Part shown: positions 9,200 through 18,126 of the stretch, piece after piece
Layout: every line of letters starts with the position of its first letter
Numbering within the stretch: position 1 is the stretch's first letter
Assembly (NCBI GenBank): GCA_947501115.1
Contig: CANMVX010000005.1
Coordinates: forward strand, 62,001-126,000
Direction of reading: 5' to 3'
DNA: 64,000 nucleotides
DNA from: Haliscomenobacteraceae bacterium
GTDB taxonomy: Bacteria > Bacteroidota > Bacteroidia > Chitinophagales > Saprospiraceae
Notes under the pieces: generated by a model
What the model saw: only the letters and a program-made list of their open reading frames with translations
What the model was told of the DNA's origin: nothing
Database searches by the model: none
Translations under genes and position numbers: made by a program

Positions 9200-9879
9200 A
9201 CCTATTATTAACGAGTGCAACCTACTTTGAAGTTAACCAAACAATAAAGTATTTAGATAAGTCCTGGCAGAAAGTGGAAGAGGGAACATGGAAATCAGGA
9301 AACCACGAAATTCAACTTTTGGTAACGGGCATAGGTGTTTTTAACACTTTATATGAATTAAAGAATAGATTAAACCAATTTTCTTATTCATTAATCATTC
9401 AAGCGGGCATCGGTGGGTCTTATCAAAAGAATAAGCCGTTGGCAAAGGTTTATTATATGGCTACAGAACAATTTGGAGATATAGGTATGGAGGAAAAGGA
9501 TGGTAGCTTTACTTCTATTTTTGAAACGCCGCTCATAGATAAGAATTCATTTCCATTTGCAGAGGGTGTTTTGATAAATCCAGAAGCGTCGTTGACTAAA
9601 TTTCTTCCTCTGGCCCATGGAATTACATTAAATACAGTGACAGGTACTCAAAGTAAGGCGGATAAAATAATTATAAAATACCCTGAGGTTGAGATTGAAA
9701 ATATGGAAGGTGCGTCATTTTTTTATGTATGTCTAAAAGAAAAGATTCCCTTCATGTCCATAAGGAGTATTTCAAATTATGTGGAGGACAGAAATAAAGA
9801 AAATTGGAAAATGGTAGAAGCCATAGAATCTTTGAATAACACTTTAGCAGAATTATTTGATATTATGAAGGAGATGTAG
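9196..9879 (+). CDS. mqnB: Futalosine hydrolase MqnB
   Basis: This 227-residue phosphorylase-like nucleoside hydrolase should cleave futalosine to dehypoxanthine futalosine and hypoxanthine in the alternative menaquinone pathway. It has the MTA/SAH nucleosidase-type fold: the start LLLTSATYFEV, the glycine-rich VTGIGVFNT and IQAGIGGSY, and the substrate loop IENMEGASFFYVC with the conserved Glu-Met-Glu-Gly-Ala. The call over MTA/SAH nucleosidase rests on the Bacteroidota MqnB-like N-terminus and on an mqnD gene at 51.9 kb. It converges directly on prmC with no gap. Confidence 0.85.
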   Translation: MNLLLTSATYFEVNQTIKYLDKSWQKVEEGTWKSGNHEIQLLVTGIGVFNTLYELKNRLNQFSYSLIIQAGIGGSYQKNKPLAKVYYMATEQFGDIGMEEKDGSFTSIFETPLIDKNSFPFAEGVLINPEASLTKFLPLAHGITLNTVTGTQSKADKIIIKYPEVEIENMEGASFFYVCLKEKIPFMSIRSISNYVEDRNKENWKMVEAIESLNNTLAELFDIMKEM

Positions 9880-10725
9880 CTATTCGAGCATAAATCCCTG
9901 CACCATTCTTTGTTTTCCGCTTACATCGTTTAGTATTTGCACATTTTCAAATCCATTTGCTATTAAGAGATCAGCAACGTCATTTATAAATTTAGGATGA
10001 CATTCAAAGAACAATCCTCCTTTTGGCAGTATAGATTTTGTGGAAAGCGCTACTATTCTTTGATAAAACAAAAGAGGAGAATCATCAGGTACAAATAATG
10101 CTACACCAGGTTCATATTTTAACACGGAATCCAACATGTCTATTTTATCCATTACTGGTATATATGGAGGATTGCTTACGATAAATGAGTAATTTTCTGT
10201 TAAAGGAGAATTTAAAATATCACTATGAATTAAATTGACACTAGCTGAATATTTTTCAATATTCGACATAGCCATTTGTAAAGCTCCCTCACTAATGTCA
10301 AGTGCATCCATTTCCCGATCGCTTTCCAGGGCAATAGACAAGGCGATAGCTCCGGAACCAGTGCCTATATCAATACCTTTCCCAGGCGGTAATACGGGTA
10401 AATTAGCTAAGACCAGAGATACCAACTCTTCCGTTTCTGGTCTGGGTATAAGCACATTTTTATCTACTTTTAGCAGATAATTTCTAAAGGGAGCAAAACC
10501 ACAAACATATTGTGTTGGCTCACCGCCATTTATTCTACTAATTGATTGATTTATATTAAAAACTAATTCTGCGGATATATTTGTCCTGGCACTCCAAGGC
10601 ATTATAAAATGGGCAATATCGTATAATATGGACTTAGCAATGGCTCTTTTTTCATAAGCATCAAAATCATCATTCAGGTTAACCAAGATATGTTGAAACA
10701 AATCATCACCATTCTCCATAAACAC
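9880..10725 (-). CDS. prmC: Release factor glutamine methyltransferase PrmC
   Basis: This 281-residue SAM-dependent enzyme methylates the glutamine of the GGQ motif in peptide-chain release factors. An N-terminal helical domain (1-90) is followed by the methyltransferase domain with motif I (GIDIGTGSGAIALSIAL), the acidic strand (MDALDISEGAL) and the catalytic NPPY within FIVSNPPYIP. The length is typical. Its ATG overlaps the end of the carboxynorspermidine decarboxylase gene by one base, so it is the last gene of the polyamine operon on this strand; a functional link is not implied. Confidence 0.93.
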   Translation of the reverse strand: MFMENGDDLFQHILVNLNDDFDAYEKRAIAKSILYDIAHFIMPWSARTNISAELVFNINQSISRINGGEPTQYVCGFAPFRNYLLKVDKNVLIPRPETEELVSLVLANLPVLPPGKGIDIGTGSGAIALSIALESDREMDALDISEGALQMAMSNIEKYSASVNLIHSDILNSPLTENYSFIVSNPPYIPVMDKIDMLDSVLKYEPGVALFVPDDSPLLFYQRIVALSTKSILPKGGLFFECHPKFINDVADLLIANGFENVQILNDVSGKQRMVQGFMLE

Positions 10726-11879
10726 TAACCTAACCTATTTTTGAAATCAGAATAATCAAATTTTTTCCATAGTTTATAGCCATCATCTTCAGACCAACAT
10801 CCTATTTCCGGATGACCAACACCATTAAACATCGTTGTTTTGACCATCGTGTAATGCATCATGTCCAGAAAAATTAATTTTTGACCAACTTGTAAAGGGG
10901 ATGAAAAAAAGTATTCTTCAAGAAAATCACCAGCCAGGCAACTTACGCCACCTAGTCTATAGGCAGTATGAAAATCTGAATTTAATTCCCTGGCAGCGTT
11001 TAAGATATTTGGCCGGTAAGGCATTTCTAGCGTATCAGGCATGTGTGCGGTAAAAGATACATCCAGTATAGCTGTTTTAATACCGTTATTATCTACAATA
11101 TCTAATACAGTTGAAACCAGCTCCCCTGTTTCCCAAACGACTGCACTACCAGGTTCAAGAATTACACTTAAATTTGGGTATTTTAGTTTGAATGATTGAA
11201 GTACTGAGATGAGATGGGGTACATCATAATCAGATTTAGTCATGAGGTGTCCACCGCCAAAATTTATCCATTTTAGCTTAGGTAATAATTCTCCAAAATT
11301 AAGTATTACCGCGTCAATTAATTTCTCCAGATGATAAGAATCTGATTCACATAATGTGTGAATATGTAAACCTTCCAAATTAGGTAATTGCTTTAACTCA
11401 TTTATTCTATCGACGGTAACACCTAACCTTGAGCCTTCAGCGGCGGGATTATACAAGGCAACATCCACGGGAGAATAACCAGGATTAACTCTTATTCCGG
11501 GAGAAAACATAGGATTTTCAGAAGAAATAAATGGAAGGTACCTGATATACTCAGCACAAGAATTAAAAGTAATATGACTGCTATATTGAACAATTTTATC
11601 AAAATCGGCGGGAATATAAGCTGGGGAATAAGTATGAGCTTTGGTCCCCATTTCATTAAATATCAATAAAGCTTCATGAAAAGAACTGGCTGTTGCCCCG
11701 GCAAGATATTTTTTAATAAGGGGAAAGACATGCCAAAGTGAAAAACCTTTTAGGGCTAAAATAATGTTAATGTTCGCTTTTTCCTGAATTTCCTTCAGCA
11801 AATCAAGATTGCGTGTGAACCTTTTTAGATCCAAAACAAAAGCGGGAGATGGAATTTGATTATAATCTGAAAGGTTCAT
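10725..11879 (-). CDS. nspC: Carboxynorspermidine decarboxylase NspC
   Basis: This 384-residue PLP enzyme of the alanine-racemase fold decarboxylates carboxyspermidine or carboxynorspermidine to spermidine or norspermidine. Lys44 in ILALKGFSLW is the expected PLP Schiff-base lysine. HTLCESD, the phosphate-binding INFGGGH region, ILEPGSAV and the C-terminal CLAGDF (the Cys-x-x-x-Asp pair at the dimer active site) are present. The gene directly upstream encodes the dehydrogenase that makes its substrate (36-base gap). As the organism has an agmatine-to-putrescine route at 19.5-21.4 kb, spermidine is the more probable product; this is inference. Confidence 0.92.
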   Translation of the reverse strand: MNLSDYNQIPSPAFVLDLKRFTRNLDLLKEIQEKANINIILALKGFSLWHVFPLIKKYLAGATASSFHEALLIFNEMGTKAHTYSPAYIPADFDKIVQYSSHITFNSCAEYIRYLPFISSENPMFSPGIRVNPGYSPVDVALYNPAAEGSRLGVTVDRINELKQLPNLEGLHIHTLCESDSYHLEKLIDAVILNFGELLPKLKWINFGGGHLMTKSDYDVPHLISVLQSFKLKYPNLSVILEPGSAVVWETGELVSTVLDIVDNNGIKTAILDVSFTAHMPDTLEMPYRPNILNAARELNSDFHTAYRLGGVSCLAGDFLEEYFFSSPLQVGQKLIFLDMMHYTMVKTTMFNGVGHPEIGCWSEDDGYKLWKKFDYSDFKNRLG

Positions 11880-11915
11880 AAAATAGGATCATTTAACATG
11901 AATAAAATCGACAAA

Positions 11916-13133
11916 CTATGCTGGATAATCAAACTGAAGATTTCCATTCACCTGTTCATGCCATGGTAAACCAGCGAGGCCTAATGCCTCAAGGAATGGA
12001 TCAGGATTAAATTCTTCGACATTATAAACGCCTGGTTTCGACCATTGACCTGTTAAAAACATTTTTGCTCCAACCATTGCAGGAACACCTGTGGTATAGG
12101 AAACGCCCTGTGTGCCTGTTTCTTTATAAGCATCGGCATGTTGGCAATTATTCCAGATATAATAATTTACCCAGTTACCGTCTTTTTTACCTCTTATTCT
12201 AACCCCAATACTTGTTTGACCTGTATAATTTTCACCCAACTCACCAGGATCGGGCAAAACAGCTTTTAGAAACTCCAAAGGAATAATTTCTCTACCCTGA
12301 AACATAACAGGTTCAATATTAGCCATTCCAATATTTTGAATGACCCGTAAATGGGTTAAATATTCCTCGCTGAAGGTCATCCAAAATCTAGCTCTTTCTA
12401 AGGTTGGAAAATTTTGAACTAAGGATTCAAGTTCCTCGTGATAAATGAGATAAGAAGATTTTGGACCAATATTAGGATAATCAATATCCATTTTAATCTC
12501 ATGGGGTTCTGTCATGACCCAATCACCATTTTCCCAATATTTACCTTTTTGGGTTACTTCCCGAATATTAATTTCAGGATTAAAATTTGTGGCAAAAGCT
12601 TTACCGTGACTTCCGGCATTTGCGTCAATGATATCTAAATAGATCATTTCATCGAAATAATGTTTTGCAGCATAAGCTGTAAACACACCGGTAACGCCTG
12701 GGTCAAAACCGCATCCCAAAATGGCGGTTAAATTAGCCTCTTTAAACCTCTCTCTGTAAGCCCACTGCCAGCTATATTCAAATTTAGCTTCATCTTTAGG
12801 TTCATAATTCGCTGTATCAAGATAATGAACGCCCGTTTGTAAACAAGCCTCCATGATGGTTAAATCCTGATAGGGTAATGCTACATTGATAATCAACTTA
12901 GGTTTGAAATGATTAATCAATTGAACCAGTTCCGGAACATTATCAGCATCGACCTTTGCTGTTGACATTGCATTATAACCAAGCTGTATTTTAATATCGT
13001 CAGCAATACGATCGCACTTAGAAACGGTTCTACTGGCTAGTAAAATTTCAGAAAAAACCGCTGGATCCTGAGCACATTTAAAGGCAACTACCCTTCCAAC
13101 TCCACCTGCTCCAATAATCATTATCCTTGACAT
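11916..13133 (-). CDS. Carboxynorspermidine (carboxyspermidine) dehydrogenase
   Basis: This 405-residue member of the saccharopine dehydrogenase family condenses aspartate-semialdehyde with putrescine or diaminopropane and reduces the Schiff base with NAD(P)H, giving carboxyspermidine or carboxynorspermidine. The N-terminus is a Rossmann fold (IMIIGAGGVGRVVAFKCA), with LLASRT, the central LGCGFDPGVTGVF motif, and a C-terminal region (GVSYTTGVPAMVGAKM) typical of the CANSDH branch. It is followed after 36 bases by nspC. A -7-like element upstream (13161-13168) suggests transcription can start here, independent of the flippase gene that lies upstream. Confidence 0.9.
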   Translation of the reverse strand: MSRIMIIGAGGVGRVVAFKCAQDPAVFSEILLASRTVSKCDRIADDIKIQLGYNAMSTAKVDADNVPELVQLINHFKPKLIINVALPYQDLTIMEACLQTGVHYLDTANYEPKDEAKFEYSWQWAYRERFKEANLTAILGCGFDPGVTGVFTAYAAKHYFDEMIYLDIIDANAGSHGKAFATNFNPEINIREVTQKGKYWENGDWVMTEPHEIKMDIDYPNIGPKSSYLIYHEELESLVQNFPTLERARFWMTFSEEYLTHLRVIQNIGMANIEPVMFQGREIIPLEFLKAVLPDPGELGENYTGQTSIGVRIRGKKDGNWVNYYIWNNCQHADAYKETGTQGVSYTTGVPAMVGAKMFLTGQWSKPGVYNVEEFNPDPFLEALGLAGLPWHEQVNGNLQFDYPA

Positions 13134-13160
13134 AACAATATTTTTATTTTAAAATGTGGC

Positions 13161-13168
13161 CAAATATA
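13161..13168 (-). promoter_or_regulatory. -7 element TATATTTG before the carboxynorspermidine dehydrogenase gene
   Basis: Read on the minus strand, TATATTTG fits TAnnTTTG and lies 27 bases before the ATG at 13133, in the 40-base gap after the flippase gene start side. No -33 box is evident. Confidence 0.4.
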
Positions 13169-13173
13169 CAGCA

Positions 13174-14457
13174 TTAACCGTTAATAAAATAACTGACTAT
13201 TAAAAGTATTGAATAAAATACCCACCAATAAAAAGGTATTAATTGAGTTATAAGAATTCCACTTTTCCACCATAAATAAATGAGTCCCGCCAATTTTTCA
13301 AAGGAATAAGCAAAAAATGTGGCGTAGGCTATACCTATTAAACCAAACCAATGCAGCCCCAGATAACTGCCAACAAAATGAATAAACAATTCCCCAAGAC
13401 CAATGACGGCTAAAATCCGGGAATGACCTAAAGCATTGATTACTGTATTTGTTGGGATAATTCTAAATATAACCAAAAAAAGAAATATTTTGAAAATAGG
13501 AATACTTTCCACGAATTGATCAGAGAACAAAACAGGAAACCAGCTACGTACAAAAAACATTAAAATAATAGTAATAGGAAAAACAAGATGTAAAAGATGT
13601 AGAGTGTTTTTTCTTAATTGAACCAATCCATTATTTATATTTTTAATCAGGGAGGGAATAATTCCCAGACCAAGACCTTCAAATAAACCATTAACAAAAG
13701 GTAACTCTCTCGCTCCATAGCGATAAACGGCAAAAACAGCGGTACTACCATGATAAAAATACTGAACTAATGATGCATTAATTACCGATGCTAATCCGCC
13801 GACTAACGCTGAAAATATTAAAGGTAAAGAATAGCTAATCCAGGAATATATTAATTTTTTATCAAAATGAATTGGTAAAGAAAAGGAATGGAATGTAAGA
13901 ACTAAAAACCTTAGGCAAGCCCAAAAGGTAAGACCGATTAAGCCTAAACTAAGGTCATCAAACCATATTAAGGGAATGGAAAAAAGTAATAACTGTAAGG
14001 GAAATGAAACTAAACAGGATATCTTAAGCCATTGGTACTTTTCCTCCAGAAATAAAGCATATTCGAGTAATTGAGCAGGAGTATTAAATAGAAAATAAAG
14101 TAAAAATATCCAAACAAATGGAATAGTTGAAAAAGTTTGAAAAAGGGGTAGTTTAAAATAAATGCTTAACCCGACAAAAACAACAAAGAAGATAGTAAGT
14201 AAGCTAAATAACAAGAAAGCTGCGGAAAGCATTTTTTGTTTACTCTGTATAGGTAAAGAAGGATAAATATGCATAAGGCCTTGAACAAGTCCTGAAATCC
14301 AGAAAAAACTCAGCGAATAAGCTAATATTTGTAAAAGCTCAAAAGAGCCAATTTCACCATTTGAAAAGTTTAAATAGGGAAGTAAAAAGGCATAAAAAAG
14401 AACACTTACCTGTCTGCTAAGATGAAAAAACTGAAGCAAACGAATAGGTGTCAACAT
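13174..14457 (-). CDS. Wzx-like polysaccharide flippase (MOP/MATE superfamily)
   Basis: This 427-residue polytopic inner-membrane protein has about twelve hydrophobic segments spread along its whole length and few charged residues in them. The first segment pair (LLQFFHLSRQVSVLFYAF) and the central helix pair around YRYGARELPFVNGL fit oligosaccharide/lipid-linked-glycan flippases of the MOP superfamily. Its ATG overlaps the stop of the upstream saccharopine-dehydrogenase-like gene by one base. No glycan cluster is adjacent; the nearest glycosyltransferases are at 27-29 kb. The substrate is unknown. Confidence 0.75.
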   Translation of the reverse strand: MLTPIRLLQFFHLSRQVSVLFYAFLLPYLNFSNGEIGSFELLQILAYSLSFFWISGLVQGLMHIYPSLPIQSKQKMLSAAFLLFSLLTIFFVVFVGLSIYFKLPLFQTFSTIPFVWIFLLYFLFNTPAQLLEYALFLEEKYQWLKISCLVSFPLQLLLFSIPLIWFDDLSLGLIGLTFWACLRFLVLTFHSFSLPIHFDKKLIYSWISYSLPLIFSALVGGLASVINASLVQYFYHGSTAVFAVYRYGARELPFVNGLFEGLGLGIIPSLIKNINNGLVQLRKNTLHLLHLVFPITIILMFFVRSWFPVLFSDQFVESIPIFKIFLFLVIFRIIPTNTVINALGHSRILAVIGLGELFIHFVGSYLGLHWFGLIGIAYATFFAYSFEKLAGLIYLWWKSGILITQLIPFYWWVFYSILLIVSYFING

Positions 14458-15794
14458 TATAGCTCAATAAGCTTCTCGTTAAAAACAACAGAATAATCTT
14501 CCTCCAGTTCTCTTAAAACAGGTTCATAGACTTCACGCATTACAGGGATTTGTACACCTCTCGCTGAAATTTTACCTTCTAATACCAACTTTACAAAAAT
14601 TCCTAACGGGAGACCTACTGTTTTTGACATTGCGGTATCCTGACTATCTTCCCCAAGTAATTTCATACTGGATATTTTCAAGAATTTTTTACCCTCTTTT
14701 TTATATTCCACCTCATGTTGCATGATGATCATGTCTTTATCCTTAGGCTGTAAAGCCCATTTTTCTCTTAGCAGATTTTCAAGGATTAAAGCTGGAGTGG
14801 CAAAATTATGTTTAATTTTTTTCTTTCTAAACAATCCAAGCCATTCTAATTGATCCATAACCAGCGAATTAGCTGGTTTATTTAATAGTTGAGCTACCCT
14901 TTCTCGTAAAGTACCCCCATTATATTGATCGACATAAGCATCTAAAAGTTCGTGATATGTTATATTGCCTGAATCTAGTATTGGAAAATCAGCATCAGTT
15001 AAACCAACCTGAATTAAAGCATCCCAGGCTTCACAAAATCCAACGGCACGAAGCGTTCCTCTGATAATATTTGGGATTTTAGATAATCCGTAAACATCCA
15101 TATAAAGCAGAGAATCTCTATTGGCATACATCTCAAAGGGACCTTCATTTAAGATATTTACAATTTTCTTTTCACGAAATAATCTATGGTAAGGAACATA
15201 TTTTAATTTACTATTTTCAATAAACTGAGCCGTTCCCTGACCGGAAAGAACTACATTTCTTGGATTCCATGTGAACTTGTAATGCCATGGATTATCATCG
15301 CTTTCAGGAGAAATTAAGCCGCCTGTATAGGAACGAAAGGAGGTAATCTGTCCGCCATCTTCTTTGATTCCGTCGATAAGACGCATAGCAGACATGTGAT
15401 CAATACCAGGATCCAGCCCCATTTCGCCCATAAAAATAAGTTCTCTATCGCGTGCTTCGTCACCCAATCTATACATTTCCTGTGAAACATAAGAAGCGGT
15501 AATCAGGTGTTTTTTCAATTTGATACAATCATGAGCAACCTCTAAATGCAAATGGGCCGGAATGAGAGAAACTACAACATCAGCTCTACTTATCAGTTCC
15601 CGCCGGTCATTCACTTTCATTACATCGAGCCAGGCGGCTCTGGCTGTTAAATGTCCGGCAATAAGCTTTTCCGCCTTTAAGGGGTCGGCATCAGCTACGG
15701 TAACATTCCAACCCTTTGTTTCTGCATTTTTCAGAACATAATTAATAAGTGCACTTGAAGAAAGTCCGGCACCAATTATAAGTATATTATGCAT
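14457..15794 (-). CDS. Saccharopine dehydrogenase family protein (LYS9-like)
   Basis: This 445-residue protein has an N-terminal Rossmann domain (NILIIGAGLSSSALINYVL), VTVADADPLKA, and the long C-terminal catalytic domain of saccharopine reductases (GEMGLDPGIDHMSAM, FRSYTGGLISPESDDNPW, YKFTWNPRNVVL). The family forms or splits saccharopine (lysine plus 2-oxoglutarate adduct), so a role in lysine catabolism or a related opine-type reaction is expected. The GL.SPE.DDNPW motif favours the true LYS9 branch and separates it from the CANSDH paralogue at 11.9 kb. It translates into the flippase gene with a one-base overlap and is divergent from the cytidine deaminase gene. Confidence 0.85.
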   Translation of the reverse strand: MHNILIIGAGLSSSALINYVLKNAETKGWNVTVADADPLKAEKLIAGHLTARAAWLDVMKVNDRRELISRADVVVSLIPAHLHLEVAHDCIKLKKHLITASYVSQEMYRLGDEARDRELIFMGEMGLDPGIDHMSAMRLIDGIKEDGGQITSFRSYTGGLISPESDDNPWHYKFTWNPRNVVLSGQGTAQFIENSKLKYVPYHRLFREKKIVNILNEGPFEMYANRDSLLYMDVYGLSKIPNIIRGTLRAVGFCEAWDALIQVGLTDADFPILDSGNITYHELLDAYVDQYNGGTLRERVAQLLNKPANSLVMDQLEWLGLFRKKKIKHNFATPALILENLLREKWALQPKDKDMIIMQHEVEYKKEGKKFLKISSMKLLGEDSQDTAMSKTVGLPLGIFVKLVLEGKISARGVQIPVMREVYEPVLRELEEDYSVVFNEKLIEL

Positions 15795-15826
15795 TTTTAT
15801 TATCTTTATGGAACAAGCGAAAAAAA

Positions 15827-16297
15827 TTGGAAAAAACCATACAAATCCATTTCACAAGATTTCAGTGTATTGATGAAGTTCCGGACAAATATAAAGAATT
15901 ATTAGACTCCGCCCGCCTTGCATTTCATAATTCTTATGCTCCATACTCCAGATTTAGAGTAGGAGCTTGCCTATTATTAGATAATGGTCATCAGATATTA
16001 GGTACAAATATTGAAAATGCATCTTATCCATTATGTATGTGTGCGGAAAGAAATGCTGTTGCCAAATTATCTTTTGAAGGAGCCATTCAAAAAATAAAAG
16101 TAATTGCTGTGGTTGCAGATAAAAAAGATGCTCTCGTCAGCCCATGCGGTGCATGTCGGCAGGTGCTCATTGAAATGGAGACAAGGCAAAAGAGCCCTAT
16201 TGAAATAATTTTTCAGGGAGAAGAAGGTAGTTACTACCTATTAAACAGTATTGTCTCCATTTTGCCATTTAGTTTTTCTGCTGATTCACTACCTTAG
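15827..16297 (+). CDS. cdd: Cytidine deaminase
   Basis: This 156-residue zinc enzyme deaminates cytidine and deoxycytidine to uridine forms. Motifs: YAPYSRFRVGA, NIENASYP, the CAE motif with the catalytic Glu in CMCAERNAV, and the second zinc site PCGACRQ. The reading frame has no ATG before the conserved region. The start used here is TTG at 15827, which puts the first residues in register with other Bacteroidota enzymes; an ATG at 15808 is in another frame and stops after 21 codons. Its stop overlaps the stop of the convergent small membrane protein by four bases. Confidence 0.92.
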   Translation: MEKTIQIHFTRFQCIDEVPDKYKELLDSARLAFHNSYAPYSRFRVGACLLLDNGHQILGTNIENASYPLCMCAERNAVAKLSFEGAIQKIKVIAVVADKKDALVSPCGACRQVLIEMETRQKSPIEIIFQGEEGSYYLLNSIVSILPFSFSADSLP

Positions 16298-16509
16298 TCT
16301 TTCTTTTCTTTTGATGCTCTAATTACAGCCTCTCCAAAAAGACTTAAACCTGAGTTAAAAATTACAAGTCCTATCGTTCCCAACAATACCCACTCCCACG
16401 TTGGGCTACCGTTCCATTTCCAAAAACCAGCTTCTATAGAAATGGATAGTCCCATACCTATTAATGCTAAACTGAAACCTGGTAAAAATAATTTTTTATA
16501 ATTACTCAT
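16294..16509 (-). CDS. Small membrane protein, two predicted helices
   Basis: This is a 71-residue protein of unknown family. Two hydrophobic segments (about 8-27 and 40-62) separated by a Trp-rich loop (FWKWNGSPTWEW) and a charged C-terminus (ASKEKKD) indicate a small inner-membrane hairpin. It lies one base downstream of the kdsB stop on the same strand, so it is probably in one transcript with kdsB. Codon use and spacing support a real gene rather than noise, but no function can be assigned. Confidence 0.6.
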   Translation of the reverse strand: MSNYKKLFLPGFSLALIGMGLSISIEAGFWKWNGSPTWEWVLLGTIGLVIFNSGLSLFGEAVIRASKEKKD

Positions 16510-16510
16510 A

Positions 16511-17242
16511 TTATTCGTTTTTTACCTTTTTATTTGCCTCATGAAGGTCTTGTGGCGTATCAATACTAAATAACGCTTCTTCTACAAATCCCAGATTAAC
16601 GGTTAACCCTTCCTCTAACCAGCGAAGTTGCTCTAAAGATTCAGCTTTTTCGTACAAACCTGGAGGAAGCTTCGATATCGTTTGTAGTACTTCATTTTTA
16701 AATCCGTAAATTCCAATATGCTGGTAGGTCAGTACATCCGAAAAATCACTTTTCTGATAAGGTATATCAAACCTGCTGAAATACATAGCTTCTTTTTTTT
16801 TGTTGAAAACTACCTTCACTCTATTAGGATTTAACCTTTGTGCCTTATCTGTAATAAGACAGGCTAAAGTGGCTATCCCATCTTTTGCGCTATCAAGTGT
16901 TTCAATTAATTTTTTAATATCTGATTCTTTAATAAAGGGTTCATCTCCTTGCAAATTGATAATATTGTATGAGGCAGGATATTTTTTTGCCACCTCTGCC
17001 ACCCGATCAGTACCACTTTGATGATTTTCATCCGTTAAAGCATAAGGAATATGCATTTCTATACAATGGTTTACTATCCTCTGGTCGTCCGTAGCAACAA
17101 TTATTTCGTCTAAAAATGAATAATTTTTAATACTATCGTAAATATATTGTATCATTGATTTTTGAGAAATTTTTGCCAGAGGCTTTCCTGGAAAACGAAT
17201 TGATTTATATCTTGCAGGAATTATGACAATATTTTTTTTCAT
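16511..17242 (-). CDS. kdsB: 3-deoxy-manno-octulosonate cytidylyltransferase KdsB
   Basis: This enzyme activates KDO with CTP to CMP-KDO for lipopolysaccharide inner-core synthesis. From the ATG at 17242 the protein is 243 residues. Motifs: IIPARYKSIRFPGKPL (nucleotide-binding start), ATDD, LQGDEPFI, and the metal/nucleotide residues around FSRFDIPY and HIGIYGF. An ATG 24 bases further upstream (17266) is possible but would add eight residues before the normal family start, so 17242 is preferred. It is divergent from the LysM gene, whose promoter overlaps this 5' end. It implies a KDO-containing outer membrane. Confidence 0.95.
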   Translation of the reverse strand: MKKNIVIIPARYKSIRFPGKPLAKISQKSMIQYIYDSIKNYSFLDEIIVATDDQRIVNHCIEMHIPYALTDENHQSGTDRVAEVAKKYPASYNIINLQGDEPFIKESDIKKLIETLDSAKDGIATLACLITDKAQRLNPNRVKVVFNKKKEAMYFSRFDIPYQKSDFSDVLTYQHIGIYGFKNEVLQTISKLPPGLYEKAESLEQLRWLEEGLTVNLGFVEEALFSIDTPQDLHEANKKVKNE

Positions 17243-17248
17243 TCGAAA

Positions 17249-17256
17249 TACCTTTG
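17249..17256 (+). promoter_or_regulatory. -7 element TACCTTTG before the LysM gene
   Basis: TACCTTTG lies 11 bases before the TTG at 17268 and downstream of the ATG at 17223. It therefore favours the TTG as the true start of the LysM protein. No clear -33 box is present. Confidence 0.45.
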
Positions 17257-17267
17257 TTTCATTCATT

Positions 17268-18125
17268 TTGTCAAAATTGAAGAATAATTTACTTTTATTA
17301 TCATTTATTTCGTTTTTTATTCTGAGCGAAGGAAAAAGTCAAACATCATCTTTTAATGTAAAACCTCCAAAGGATACAGTTTTTATTGGTTATACAGAGG
17401 GAAAATATTACTTATCTCACCTAGTAAAAAAAGATGATAATTTGAATAGTATTGCTTCATATTATGGAACTACATTGAACCTAATCAGAGAGATAAATGG
17501 AATGACAGATTCTCAGATGAAAGCAAATAAAACCATTAAAATTCCTATTCCATACAACAGTGTTAAAAGTCCCGTACAGCGAAGCTCATTAGAAAAATAT
17601 AGCTATATCCCTCTTTTCTACAAAGTTAAAAAAGGAGATACTGTATATAAACTATTTAGAATTTACTTCCCCAGGGATTCTAATGATATTAAGAAAATAA
17701 ATTCAATAAAAAGCAATATTATAAAAATTGATTCCAAGCTGTTGATAGGCTATTTTCCGGTCCAACCTATTAAAATACCTTCAACAGACATTGCAGTAAA
17801 ACCAAATAGGAATAAAGATTCCCTTACAATCACCTCCGATAAATCTAAAAACGTATTAGTTACAATATCCGGAGCGGCACAAACATTTGATTCACCTTTT
17901 GAAAAAACAGAATATCCTTATGTTCTATCCAACAAAATACCAGAACATTCTGTTGTAGAGATAACAAATCCGATGTCAAATAAAAAAATAACAGGCAAAG
18001 TAATAGGTAAAATTCCTCCAGGAAAATACCCTTTAGATATTTTACTTTTATTAGCTAAAAATGATGCCTCAGATTTAGGTTTTCTGGATTTAAAATTTTT
18101 TGTATCAGTCAAATATTATAAATAG
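17268..18125 (+). CDS. Exported LysM protein with RlpA-like C-terminal region
   Basis: The preferred start is TTG at 17268 (285 residues), because it gives a compact signal peptide (MSKLKNNLLLLSFISFFIL, likely cleavage after KSQ) and avoids overlap with kdsB; an ATG at 17223 would add 15 residues. Two LysM-like peptidoglycan-binding modules follow: YLSHLVKKDDNLNSIASYYG and YKVKKGDTVYKLFRIYF. The C-terminal about 90 residues (EHSVVEITNPMSNKKITGKVIGKIP) resemble the double-psi barrel of RlpA, although the catalytic Asp pattern of lytic RlpA is not evident. It is likely a periplasmic cell-wall-binding protein. The cystathionine beta-synthase gene begins two bases after its stop. Confidence 0.75.
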   Translation: MSKLKNNLLLLSFISFFILSEGKSQTSSFNVKPPKDTVFIGYTEGKYYLSHLVKKDDNLNSIASYYGTTLNLIREINGMTDSQMKANKTIKIPIPYNSVKSPVQRSSLEKYSYIPLFYKVKKGDTVYKLFRIYFPRDSNDIKKINSIKSNIIKIDSKLLIGYFPVQPIKIPSTDIAVKPNRNKDSLTITSDKSKNVLVTISGAAQTFDSPFEKTEYPYVLSNKIPEHSVVEITNPMSNKKITGKVIGKIPPGKYPLDILLLLAKNDASDLGFLDLKFFVSVKYYK

Positions 18126-18126
18126 T

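Noticed and set aside
15808-15873. ATG at 15808 as the cytidine deaminase start
   Set aside because: It is in a different frame and stops after 21 codons; the conserved frame begins at TTG 15827.
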